Origin: Pseudomonas sp. stari2
Lineage (GTDB): Bacteria > Pseudomonadota > Gammaproteobacteria > Pseudomonadales > Pseudomonadaceae
Assembly (NCBI RefSeq): GCF_040760005.1
Contig: NZ_CP099760.1
Span: 1,669,501-1,733,500 of the forward strand
DNA: 64,000 nucleotides
Reading direction: 5' to 3'
This document shows positions 33,459-40,994 of this stretch, in pieces; the first letter of the stretch is position 1, and the number at the start of each line of letters is the position of its first letter. The notes under the pieces are model-generated. The model was not told where the DNA came from. It did not search any database and saw nothing but the letters and a program-made list of their open reading frames with translations. The position numbers and the translations under genes were made by a program.

Positions 33459-34278
33459 GTATTCAAGTGAGGCAATTAATGCCTTAAGCATTTTCATGCG
33501 AAGTGACTTTGTATTATTTGTTGAGGGGGATGATGATGTTTTGTTTTGGGAAACTATGTTCTCAGAATGTGCTAGCAATATTACCTTGGATATAAGACCT
33601 GTAGGTGGGGTTAATGATCTTGATCGGTATGTAAATGGTGTAGTTGCCGGTAATCTTCAATGTCTTGTTGCACGCGATTCTGACTATGCTCGAATTGTTG
33701 GGCGATTGCCCGAACATCCAAAAATATTATATACATATGGTTATTCTATCGAGAATACCTTGTATTCCGCTGGATTGATCGCAGAGGTGATTTACTTGTG
33801 GAGTAGGAAGGGAGTGGATCATTACTCCACAGTTGTAGAGTGGCTTGAAGGCTTCGTTAGTGGAGTTAGGCCACTTTTTGTGTGCGATATATTAAATTTT
33901 ATGCACAATTTATCCGTGGATACGGGGGCGGGACATTGTCAAAAATTCATGGCGGGTAAATATTCTGAAGTAGTTGATGCGCAGAAAGTTCTTGATCACG
34001 TCCGGGATCTTGCTGCCTCTCATGCTGGGCTAGCTTTGGAGTCCAATGATATTTTGCCAGTGGAACATATATCACTGGCTAGAGTTATTAGAGGGCATTT
34101 TTTACAGTCGGGTGTGTTGCGTTATATAAATCGAAAGCTTAAATCTTTAGGGCGTAATACGAGCGTTTCTCAAGATGCGCTTTATGCACATGCTATTCAA
34201 TACTTGAGAACTGGATTCTCTTGGGAAGATGAGGAGGGTGAGTTTTATAGAAGCAAAATAGTGGAGGCAATAAGTTAG
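33445..34278 (+). CDS. PARIS-like AriB: DUF4435 TOPRIM effector
   Basis: A protein of 277 residues. The TOPRIM glutamate is Glu27 in FVLFVEGDDDVLFW, and the DxD pair is Asp78/Asp80 in LVARDSDYARI. YSIENTLYS near residue 110 is a DUF4435 hallmark. In characterised PARIS systems AriB is released from AriA and cleaves a host tRNA, stopping growth of the infected cell. The start at 33445 has GGAGGA 7 bases upstream, inside ariA. The stop codon directly abuts the stop of the convergent repressor gene. Codon use is AT-rich. Confidence 0.8.
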   Translation: MSMLEYSSEAINALSIFMRSDFVLFVEGDDDVLFWETMFSECASNITLDIRPVGGVNDLDRYVNGVVAGNLQCLVARDSDYARIVGRLPEHPKILYTYGYSIENTLYSAGLIAEVIYLWSRKGVDHYSTVVEWLEGFVSGVRPLFVCDILNFMHNLSVDTGAGHCQKFMAGKYSEVVDAQKVLDHVRDLAASHAGLALESNDILPVEHISLARVIRGHFLQSGVLRYINRKLKSLGRNTSVSQDALYAHAIQYLRTGFSWEDEEGEFYRSKIVEAIS

Positions 34279-35010
34279 CTACTCTGGTAGAAAAGATCCA
34301 ACGATTTTTCCGCAGATGTGAGTTTCCTCCGTAATATCGATGATTGGATATTGCGGATTGATCGGTCTCAAATATTGTCGGCCTGCATCCTCCACCAAGA
34401 CTTTGAAGGTAACCTCGTTAGTGCGAGGAACTCTCGCTATTACTCGGTCACCTGTTTTGGCCTCTGCCTCTGGATCAACAAAAATGATGCATCCCGTGGG
34501 ATAGCTACGACCAGGTCCAGGATTGGTCATGGAGTCTCCTAGTACCTTCAATGCGTATCCATGATTACTGATTGCTACAGGGCATGAAAGCCAAGACTCT
34601 GGATCGTAAGCCTCAAAGTTCGAGGTCGCCTCACACCATGCCCCAGCTTGCACCCATGAAATCAAAGGTACTTTTCCAAAACGCTGATTGATTCTGCTGA
34701 TATTGCTCTCGTCGCTTATGGGCAACTGATGAGAATCGCTACCGCCATTCTGTTCTTTCGGCAGGACTCCATATTCCAGCCATTCCCTGCGTACATTAAG
34801 CCAATTGCAAATTGCGGCCATGCTGTCAGCCTCGGGCATGGCTTCTCCGTTTAGCCATTTACTGATCGCCTGGGTTGTCTTATCCACTCCCGAGTTCTTC
34901 AGCTGACGATGAATGTCCACTCCACGACCACGGGCGCGTACGCCGGCATCGTCGAGAGCTTCATGTAAGCGCTCGCTGAAAGCTGCGCGGATAGAGTTTT
35001 TATCAACCAT
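34279..35010 (-). CDS. CI-type phage repressor with S24 peptidase domain
   Basis: A protein of 243 residues. The N-terminal helix-turn-helix has VDKTTQAISKWLNGEAMPEA. The C-terminal LexA-like domain has the cleavage site Ala-Gly in SWVQAGAWC, the serine in LGDSMTNPG and the lysine in EVTFKVLVED. It should keep the prophage silent and be inactivated by RecA-stimulated self-cleavage during SOS. It reads away from the cro-like gene, with shared operators between them. Confidence 0.9.
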   Translation of the reverse strand: MVDKNSIRAAFSERLHEALDDAGVRARGRGVDIHRQLKNSGVDKTTQAISKWLNGEAMPEADSMAAICNWLNVRREWLEYGVLPKEQNGGSDSHQLPISDESNISRINQRFGKVPLISWVQAGAWCEATSNFEAYDPESWLSCPVAISNHGYALKVLGDSMTNPGPGRSYPTGCIIFVDPEAEAKTGDRVIARVPRTNEVTFKVLVEDAGRQYLRPINPQYPIIDITEETHICGKIVGSFLPE

Positions 35011-35045
35011 GGGTTGAGAGTCTCACAAAGGTTACGCAATAGTCA

Positions 35046-35075
35046 GTTGATCTGTAACATCAACCGTAAGTTGAT
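35046..35075. promoter_or_regulatory. Right operator (OR) between repressor and cro-like genes
   Basis: ATCAAC-CGTAA-GTTGAT at 35059-35075 is a perfect 6-base inverted repeat. A further GTTGAT at 35046 forms a second, wider palindrome with ATCAAC at 35059. It shares the half-site and spacing of the left operator at 31972-31988. This supports control of both early operons by CI and the Cro-like protein. Confidence 0.75.
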
Positions 35076-35089
35076 AAATGGAGATTGTC

Positions 35090-35350
35090 ATGTTGGACCC
35101 CGCAGATTTTCCGAGCGCGATTGCGTTTGCTTTTGAAGCAGTAGGTGGCATTGGGGCCGCCGCCAAGGTATGCAGTCGAAGCTATCAAGCTCTGAACAAA
35201 TGGCGTCAGGCTGGCTGCCTACCGCGAACGGATTACACCGGTGAAACCAAATACGCTGAGCTTTTGGCTAGTGCCGCAGAGCGGAACGGCAATGCCTTTC
35301 AAACTGCTTGGCTGTTGAACGCATCGGCTCCTCAGAAAGCTGCAGCGTAG
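35090..35350 (+). CDS. Cro-like regulator (YdaS-type HTH)
   Basis: A protein of 86 residues. GGIGAAAKVCSRSYQALNKW followed by RQAGCLPRTDYTGETKYAEL is the helix-turn-helix layout of Cro/YdaS-type proteins. The first gene of the rightward early transcript. The ATG at 35090 has GGAG 9 bases upstream and is preferred over the one at 35078. It would bind the operators shared with the CI-type repressor. Confidence 0.8.
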   Translation: MLDPADFPSAIAFAFEAVGGIGAAAKVCSRSYQALNKWRQAGCLPRTDYTGETKYAELLASAAERNGNAFQTAWLLNASAPQKAAA

Positions 35351-35681
35351 ATAGAAAAAAGGCGACCCAAGGGCCGCCCAGTTCCTCCCGACACGCACCA
35401 CCACAGCGCTGTCGGGTCGCGATAAAGAAAGGCGGGCACACCACATGCATCTACCTCTCTTTATCGCGCTTTTCCAAGGCTCGGAAGCCTTGGTGTTGCT
35501 GCCTTTTCCACCACAGATTGGGCAGCTGTTGCGCCAGGGGTGAGCAACGGATTGCTCGCCCCGGCACGGTGCCGGTGTCGATCCCGAAGATCTAGCCGGC
35601 GTTTGGGCCCTTTCAAGCCACGCGGCAAATGTATCACCACTGCATGTCGCGCGGCACTGGCAACTTACAAGGATTAATGCC
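35351..35681 (+). other. Hairpin-rich non-coding stretch
   Basis: This 330-base gap holds no convincing gene. It contains GCGATAAAGA at 35419-35428 with TCTTTATCGC at 35458-35467, then CCAAGGC/GCCTTGG at about 35474-35493, and further short inverted repeats such as GAGCAACGGATTGCTC. It lies between the cro-like and CII-like genes, where lambdoid phages have terminators and antisense RNAs. Confidence 0.45.
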
Positions 35682-36200
35682 ATGAGCCGTATCATTCTGA
35701 GCTCTCTAGACCGGGCGCAGCGGGAAGTTCTGCCGCTCGATCTCGCGCTTTACCATGCCGCACGGGACTACCCCGGCGGCGCCGCTGCCATCGCCGCCAC
35801 CACCGGCCGGAATGCGACCACGTTGCAGCACAAGCTTTCCCCCACCCACCCAAGCCACACGGTGAACATTCAAGAGTTCGGCGAGATTCTGGAACTGACC
35901 AAGGATCGCCGCATTCTGGATGCGGTGCATGCGTTGGTCGGTGACACGACCTGGCAGGAACTGGCAGAGGCGTACACCAACGACATGCCCGAGACGTTGA
36001 CCACCGGGATTGCCGAGTATTTCCGGCAGGTCGCGGATCTGGCGGATACCTGGGCCAAAAGCATCGGCGACGGTGTCGTTACTGACGATGAATTGGCTGC
36101 GATTCGCCTGCAGGTGTTTCGTGGAATTCAGGGGCTGCTGGGAATGTTCAACCGCGCCACTTATGTCAATCAGACGACGCGGGGTGTTGATCGTGGCTGA
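35682..36200 (+). CDS. CII-like phage regulatory protein (Phage_CP76 type)
   Basis: A protein of 172 residues. LDLALYHAARDYPGGAAAIA followed by GRNATTLQHKLSPTHPSH is the N-terminal DNA-binding pattern of the CII/CP76 family, and a long helical C-terminal part follows. It probably activates lysogeny or replication-region transcription. AAGGA lies before the ATG. The C-terminus overlaps the next gene by 8 bases. Confidence 0.8.
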   Translation: MSRIILSSLDRAQREVLPLDLALYHAARDYPGGAAAIAATTGRNATTLQHKLSPTHPSHTVNIQEFGEILELTKDRRILDAVHALVGDTTWQELAEAYTNDMPETLTTGIAEYFRQVADLADTWAKSIGDGVVTDDELAAIRLQVFRGIQGLLGMFNRATYVNQTTRGVDRG

Positions 36201-36420
36201 TATTGCGGATTTCGCTAATGACTTGGTGCAAGAGCGTATCGATCAGGCGCTCGCTGCCCGCAACGCCGCGAAGCCCGCTTTGGCGGCGCATTCGTTTCTG
36301 TTCTGTGAGAACTGTGAAAACCCGATCCCTGAGGGACGCCGGATCGCTGTTCCTGGCTGTACACAATGCGTGACCTGCCAAGAGGTCGATGAGATCTTGG
36401 GGGCCATTTATGCTCGATGA
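36193..36420 (+). CDS. TraR/DksA-type zinc finger protein
   Basis: A protein of 75 residues from a GTG start inside the CII-like gene. The C-terminal zinc finger FCENCENPIPEGRRIAVPGC with CTQCVTCQ is typical of TraR-like short DksA homologues. Preceding it is a short helix (DLVQERIDQALAARN). TraR proteins bind RNA polymerase without ppGpp and change promoter choice. Phage versions probably favour phage promoters. Confidence 0.85.
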   Translation: MADIADFANDLVQERIDQALAARNAAKPALAAHSFLFCENCENPIPEGRRIAVPGCTQCVTCQEVDEILGAIYAR

Positions 36421-38626
36421 GGTCTTGGGGCAATTCGCGGATTACGGTCTGGAGCCTGCGCAGCCATTGGTGTTCGGTAAGCTCACCCGGTGTAAAACAG
36501 CGCAGGACAAGGGTAAGGAAAAGAATGGTTGGTACATCGCCCATGAGCATCGTACTGAGAAGGGCGAGACGCTAATTTTCGGCGCGTTCGGTGATTGGCG
36601 TTCGGGTGAATCGCAGAAGATCAAGGTCAAGGCCGGGCGGATGTCGCCGGAAGAGCGTGAGGTCATGCGCGCTCGGCAGGAAGACGCGAAGCGCCGCGCA
36701 GCAGAGATCGCTGCCAATGCAGCGCGTCGTGCTGCGAAGCGTGCGGCGGGTATGTTCAAACGCATGCCGGAGAAGGGCCGAAGCGACTATCTGGATCGTA
36801 AGCAGATCGTCGGTATTGGTGTTCGGTATGCGCCGCGCACCGGTGCGTTCCTGGTGCCGATGTGCAACGTGCGTGACGAGATTGTCGGCTTGCAGGTGGT
36901 GTATCCAACCAAACAAGAAGACACCGGTCGGGACAAGACGTACTGGCCCTATGGGATGTCGAAGGAGGGCGCTTTTCACCTGATCGGTCCGCATCCGGAT
37001 CCGGGTGAGCCGGTGCTGGTGTGTGAGGGCTATGCCACGGGCGCAAGCCTGCATATGGCGACGTCGCTGACCGTGGCCATCGCGTTTGATGCCGGCAACT
37101 TGCTGGTGGTGTGCAAGGCGATGCGTGAGCGCTTCGCCGGTTGCCCGCTGATCATTTGTCGGGACGATGACTGGAAGACCACGAAACCGAACGGCGATGC
37201 CTGGAACCCTGGAGAAGAGAAGGCCAACAACGCGGCACTGATCGTCGGTGGCCAGGTGGTCGCACCGATCTTTTCCGGTGAGCGGGAGATCAAGTGGACC
37301 GACTTCAACGACCTGCATGTTGCTGAAGGTTTGGAAGCGGTGCGTCGTCAGGTACTGGCGGTGGTCAAGCCGCCGGCCGCTGGTGGCTGGAAGGACATGC
37401 TGGCTCGAAGTGAAAGCGGCGCGCTGATTGCGCACATGCAGAACGTCGAGCTGATCCTGGCCAATGATGAGCGCTGGGCCGGGGTGATCAGTTACAGCGC
37501 GTTCAGTTCGAAGATCGTGAAGCTGCGTGCGGCACCGTATGGCGGCGGCACGGGCGATTGGGCGGACATTGATGATGTGCGGGTGATGAAGTGGCTCGCG
37601 CAGCAGTACAACTTGCGGGTCAAGGCGTCGCATGTGATCGAGGCGGTGAGCGTGGTCGCGCATGACCATGCGTTTCATCCGGTGCGGCAGTACCTGCGCA
37701 AGCTTGAGTGGGATCGCGTGCCGCGCCTGGAGACCTGGCTTACGGATGTCATGGGCGTGAACGCCACGGATTACTCGAGCAAGGTCGGCAAACGCTGGAT
37801 GTTGTCGGCCGTGGCGCGGGTGATGAAGCCGGGTTGCAAGGCTGACTCGGTGATGATTCTTGAAGGTGCGCAGGGTGCCGGTAAGTCGACAGCGATGAGC
37901 ATTCTCGGCGGGGAGTGGTTCATGGATACGCCGTTCGCCCTCGGCGACAAGGACGGCTTTCAGGCGATCCGGGGCAAGTGGATCGTCGAGCTGGGCGAGC
38001 TGGACAGCTTCAACAAGGCTGAGAGTACCAAGGCCAAGCAGTTTTTCTCGGCGTCGACCGATACCTACCGCGAGAGCTACGGCCGTCGCACGATGGACGT
38101 GCCGCGTCAGTGCGTGTTCGTGGGTACGACGAACCAGGACGAGTACCTGAAGGACGCGACCGGTAACCGCCGTTATTGGCCGGTGGCGTGTACCAAGGTG
38201 GATCTGGAGCTGTTGCGTTCGATCCGCGATCAGCTGTGGGCCGAGGCGGTGTTCTGTTACGACGCAGGCGACCTCTGGTGGGTGACGTTGGATGAAGCGG
38301 CGATGTTCGGCGAAGAGCAGGACGAGCGCTTTGTGGTGGACGAGTGGGAAGGGCCGATTCTGACCTGGCTGGAAGAGTCGCAGATCGGCGAGACCACCAC
38401 CGGTAGCGATGTGCTGACCAGTGCGTTGAAACTGGACTTCGGGCATTGGGGCAAGCCGGAGCAGATGCGCGTCGGGGCGATCATGCATCGGTTGGGGTGG
38501 CGGCGTGTGCGGTTGCCGCCGTTGGTGAAGAGTGGCCAGCGGCCTTGGGCTTACAAGAAGCCGGCAGGGTGGGGCGGCGCCTCGGCGTTGAAGCGCGAAG
38601 CATTCGAGGAGCCTTGCTTTGATTAA
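36410..38626 (+). CDS. Phage primase/helicase (TOPRIM plus VirE-type ATPase)
   Basis: A protein of 738 residues. An N-terminal primase-like part with TOPRIM elements (PVLVCEGYATGASLHMA and LIICRDDDW) is followed by a VirE/DUF927-type superfamily 3-like helicase. Its Walker A is LEGAQGAGKSTAMSIL and its Walker B-like segment is WIVELGELDSF, with FVGTTNQDEYLKD after it. It should prime and unwind phage DNA at the origin. It overlaps the TraR-like gene at its start and the Q-like gene at its end. Confidence 0.9.
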   Translation: MLDEVLGQFADYGLEPAQPLVFGKLTRCKTAQDKGKEKNGWYIAHEHRTEKGETLIFGAFGDWRSGESQKIKVKAGRMSPEEREVMRARQEDAKRRAAEIAANAARRAAKRAAGMFKRMPEKGRSDYLDRKQIVGIGVRYAPRTGAFLVPMCNVRDEIVGLQVVYPTKQEDTGRDKTYWPYGMSKEGAFHLIGPHPDPGEPVLVCEGYATGASLHMATSLTVAIAFDAGNLLVVCKAMRERFAGCPLIICRDDDWKTTKPNGDAWNPGEEKANNAALIVGGQVVAPIFSGEREIKWTDFNDLHVAEGLEAVRRQVLAVVKPPAAGGWKDMLARSESGALIAHMQNVELILANDERWAGVISYSAFSSKIVKLRAAPYGGGTGDWADIDDVRVMKWLAQQYNLRVKASHVIEAVSVVAHDHAFHPVRQYLRKLEWDRVPRLETWLTDVMGVNATDYSSKVGKRWMLSAVARVMKPGCKADSVMILEGAQGAGKSTAMSILGGEWFMDTPFALGDKDGFQAIRGKWIVELGELDSFNKAESTKAKQFFSASTDTYRESYGRRTMDVPRQCVFVGTTNQDEYLKDATGNRRYWPVACTKVDLELLRSIRDQLWAEAVFCYDAGDLWWVTLDEAAMFGEEQDERFVVDEWEGPILTWLEESQIGETTTGSDVLTSALKLDFGHWGKPEQMRVGAIMHRLGWRRVRLPPLVKSGQRPWAYKKPAGWGGASALKREAFEEPCFD

Positions 38627-38978
38627 GGAGATCGATTCGCTGCTTCGGCTGTGGGCGCAGGAGCTTCATTCCGAACATTCGAAAGGGGGGCTTGCTGGGG
38701 GGAACATGGTTGCCATGATGATGGAGAGCAATGGGCAACTGATCCGTGGGCGGCGGGCCTTTCGTGCGCCGCTGGAGAGTTCTCTCGACATCGAGCTGAT
38801 CGTGAACAAACATTTGGCGCCCGAGCTGGTGACGGTTGTGCGGGAGCATTACTGCACTCTCGACGTTGATATGCGCTTGCGTTACGCGCACTGCGGTTGC
38901 GGCCGGGATACGTACTACCAGCGTTTGCATGATGCGCATCTGCAGATCTACTGGGTGCTGATGGGGGCGGCTGCGTGA
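38619..38978 (+). CDS. Antitermination Q-like late regulator
   Basis: A protein of 119 residues. LLRLWAQELHSE at the start and the C-terminal HYCTLDVDMRLRYAHCGCGR, then TYYQRLHDAHLQI, resemble small Q-type/ArpU-type proteins that act on late transcription. The position after the replication gene and before the holin and terminase fits. The family match is by pattern only. It overlaps the primase gene by 8 bases. Confidence 0.6.
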   Translation: MIKEIDSLLRLWAQELHSEHSKGGLAGGNMVAMMMESNGQLIRGRRAFRAPLESSLDIELIVNKHLAPELVTVVREHYCTLDVDMRLRYAHCGCGRDTYYQRLHDAHLQIYWVLMGAAA

Positions 38979-39004
38979 CCCCTGGCATTCGTCCGGTTGC
39001 TGTT

Positions 39005-39280
39005 GTCCCACTGGCCCGTCTTGTCCCGCTGCGTTTTGATGCAGTGGGACAGGTGCGGGCCTTGTCGTTGTTGGGCTGTCCCACTGTCCCGCTAAAAACT
39101 GCCTCCCGCCCGTGTAAGCGTAGCGGGCAGCAATACGCGCATATTGCGCGCACGCGTGTTCTTTAAGATTTTTCTATACACGAGAAAGAAGAGAGATAAG
39201 TAGGACAGTGGGGCGAAGCCCCGAATTTAGGCGCTCTCAGGCGTCCCACTTCGATTCTGAATGGTGGGACAGATGGGACT
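39005..39280. repeat. Cluster of GTCCCAC/GTGGGAC motifs
   Basis: The 460-base gap between 38979 and 39440 has no convincing gene. It holds at least six copies of the heptamer on both strands: GTCCCACTG at 39005 and 39078, CAGTGGGAC at 39042, GTCCCAC at 39243 and GTGGGAC at 39264, plus variants GTCCCGC at 39023 and 39086. The density suggests binding sites (iterons), for instance at an origin. A single ORF that covers part of it looks accidental. Confidence 0.5.
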
Positions 39281-39440
39281 CCGCCGAAACAGCAGAATGC
39301 CGGGGTGGGATATTCGCCGACATTCGCTAGGCGTTCACCCTGTGTTACCCACTTATTCGCCGGGTGGCATTAAACCGGGGTTGCTGCCACCGGAATCGAC
39401 CTGTAAAAAGTAGTCATCTTCGATAGGTGCGACCAAAGGA

Positions 39441-39788
39441 TCACGGTCTTTCACCAGCTGTTTGAGGCGTTCCCCTTGACCAGATAGCAACCACTGCGGT
39501 GGTTGCTACCAAATATACGAAGAAGTTGAGCATGTAGAAGAAAAGGCCGACGACTTCCAGCCTTGTGATCGGTGCATCTGAATAGGCAAATTTGTAAAAC
39601 TCATATGCACTGCTGACAAGCATCGCAACAGCACCAAACAGAGCAAGGGTTCGGTACAAATAGCTTCCCATGATTCTCAGTCGGCGTAGCGCCCTCCCCG
39701 TAGCATCGGTCGGAGCGAACAACCAAGCGACAAAGAGCCCTCCGAGTACGGTCAGAAGAAAACTTACGAGTACTGATGTCGTGTCCAT
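39441..39788 (-). CDS. Small membrane protein of unknown function
   Basis: A protein of 115 residues with three hydrophobic segments: VLVSFLLTVLGGLFVAWLF, TLALFGAVAMLVSS and FFYMLNFFVYLVATTAVVAI. It runs opposite to the surrounding late-direction genes. The longer frame to 40337 crosses a terminator and the holin gene, so the ATG at 39788 is preferred. A role in superinfection exclusion is possible but unproven. Confidence 0.55.
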   Translation of the reverse strand: MDTTSVLVSFLLTVLGGLFVAWLFAPTDATGRALRRLRIMGSYLYRTLALFGAVAMLVSSAYEFYKFAYSDAPITRLEVVGLFFYMLNFFVYLVATTAVVAIWSRGTPQTAGERP

Positions 39789-39834
39789 ATAACACCCTGT
39801 TTTTAAATGAGTTGAACTCGCGAAGATATCAAGA

Positions 39835-39860
39835 AACCCGGCCATCCAGCCGGGTTTTTG
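39835..39860. terminator. Hairpin with T run before the holin gene
   Basis: ACCCGGC at 39836-39842 pairs with GCCGGGT at 39849-39855, followed by TTTTT. It lies 18 bases before the holin ribosome binding site. Confidence 0.7.
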
Positions 39861-39876
39861 CATTTTGGAGAAGACG

Positions 39877-40221
39877 ATGACGAACGAGCAACAAGCGCTG
39901 GCAGAGATGCCGATCTGGTTAGTGATCGTCCTGGCCCTGGTCGGCGGCGTATCAGGGGAGATGTGGCGGGCTGACAAGGACGGGGCGCGGGGCTGGGCGT
40001 TGTTGCGGCGGCTCGCGCTTCGATCCGGGGCCTGCATTGTCTGCGGGGTGTCGGCGATGATGTTAATGATCGCCGCAGGCATGTCGATCTGGACGGCGGG
40101 CGCATTGGGTTGCCTCACGGCGATGGCCGGTGCCGATGTGGCCATCGGGTTGTACGAACGCTGGGCTGCCAAGCGGCTGGGCGTCTGCGAAGTCCCGCCA
40201 GCCGGGGGCGAGCAGGGGTGA
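39877..40221 (+). CDS. Phage holin
   Basis: A protein of 114 residues. Membrane segments are IWLVIVLALVGGVSG, ACIVCGVSAMMLMIAAGM and a shorter one at AGALGCLTAMAG, with a charged C-terminus, as in LydA-like/lambda-S-like holins. It would form holes in the inner membrane at the end of the lytic cycle. TGGAG lies before the ATG at 39877. It is unusual only in lying before the terminase genes, away from the endolysin. Confidence 0.75.
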   Translation: MTNEQQALAEMPIWLVIVLALVGGVSGEMWRADKDGARGWALLRRLALRSGACIVCGVSAMMLMIAAGMSIWTAGALGCLTAMAGADVAIGLYERWAAKRLGVCEVPPAGGEQG

Positions 40222-40387
40222 TGCACCGATCTGGGGCGCCGAAAACCGCCGGGGACCCTAGGGGTATCTGAAGGACACGGGGTCGGAAACCCGCGGGAAA
40301 GTGTTAGCGGGAGCGCCCCCAGCTTACTGAAATTCAATCCATTGAAATTGAAAGGTCTGCATTGAAAAGCCGTTGAAAGGAGGCCTT
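40222..40387 (+). other. Gap upstream of terminase, possible cos region
   Basis: This 166-base non-coding stretch contains a G-rich core (GGGGACCCTAGGGGTATCTG near 40251) with the near-palindrome GGACCCTAGGGG, and later CACGGGGTCGGAAACCCGCG. For lambda-like terminases the packaging site lies just upstream of the small subunit gene, so this is the expected place. The assignment is positional. Confidence 0.35.
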
Positions 40388-40990
40388 ATGACAGAACCAA
40401 ATTACCTGTCGAAAAGCGCCTTCGCGGCGCGGATCGGCAGGGCGCCGAGCTACATCACCTGGTTGAAAAACAACAACCGCCTGGTGCTGTCGCCGAACGG
40501 AAAACTGGTGGACGTGCAGGCCAGCGAAGCGTTGATTCGCGACACCGCTGACCCAAGCAAAGCCGCCGTCGCCGACCGGCACCAACAAGACCGGATTCAG
40601 CGCGATGTGTACAGCCAACTGTCCACGTCGTCCGAACCGACTTCCACGGCTGCGCCGCCGCAGGTGATTACCAGCGACGGCAAGCTGCCCGACTTCCAAA
40701 AAGCCCGCGCCCTGCGAGAGCACAACATGGCCAAGCTGGCCGAGATCGAGCTGGGCAAAGCCCAGGGTTCACTGGTTTCCAAGGAAGCCGTCGAGATGGG
40801 CGCCTACAACGCCGGCCGCATGCTGCGCGATCAGCTGTTCGGGCCACTGCCGCAACTGTCCCACGACCTCGCGGCCATGACCGATCCCTGGCTGATCGAA
40901 AAACACCTGACGGCCACCTTCCGTCGAACGCTGGAAGAGGCCGAGCGCCTCTCTTCAGCAGACCTTACACACGCCATGACAACGGACTGA
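40388..40990 (+). CDS. Terminase small subunit
   Basis: A protein of 200 residues. The N-terminal helix-turn-helix SKSAFAARIGRAPSYITWLK binds the packaging site. A linker rich in Ser, Thr and Pro leads to an oligomerisation region (MAKLAEIELGKAQGSLVSKE). It resembles Nu1-type small subunits. A very strong AAAGGAGG lies 6 bases before the ATG. The large subunit follows after 4 bases. Confidence 0.8.
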   Translation: MTEPNYLSKSAFAARIGRAPSYITWLKNNNRLVLSPNGKLVDVQASEALIRDTADPSKAAVADRHQQDRIQRDVYSQLSTSSEPTSTAAPPQVITSDGKLPDFQKARALREHNMAKLAEIELGKAQGSLVSKEAVEMGAYNAGRMLRDQLFGPLPQLSHDLAAMTDPWLIEKHLTATFRRTLEEAERLSSADLTHAMTTD

Positions 40991-40994
40991 ACCC

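Noticed and set aside
36572..38488. A 638-codon minus-strand ORF
   Set aside because: It lies wholly antisense to the primase/helicase gene, and its His/Arg/Gln-rich composition is typical of a shadow frame in GC-rich DNA.
38975..39166. A 63-residue ORF starting with a GTGA overlap after the Q-like gene
   Set aside because: It runs through the GTCCCAC repeats, its composition is dominated by the repeat reading (repeated Val-Pro-Leu), and no ribosome binding site or family is visible.
39789..40337. N-terminal extension of the minus-strand membrane ORF
   Set aside because: The extension crosses a hairpin with T run and lies antisense to the holin gene. Its sequence is Pro/Arg-rich as expected for a shadow frame.
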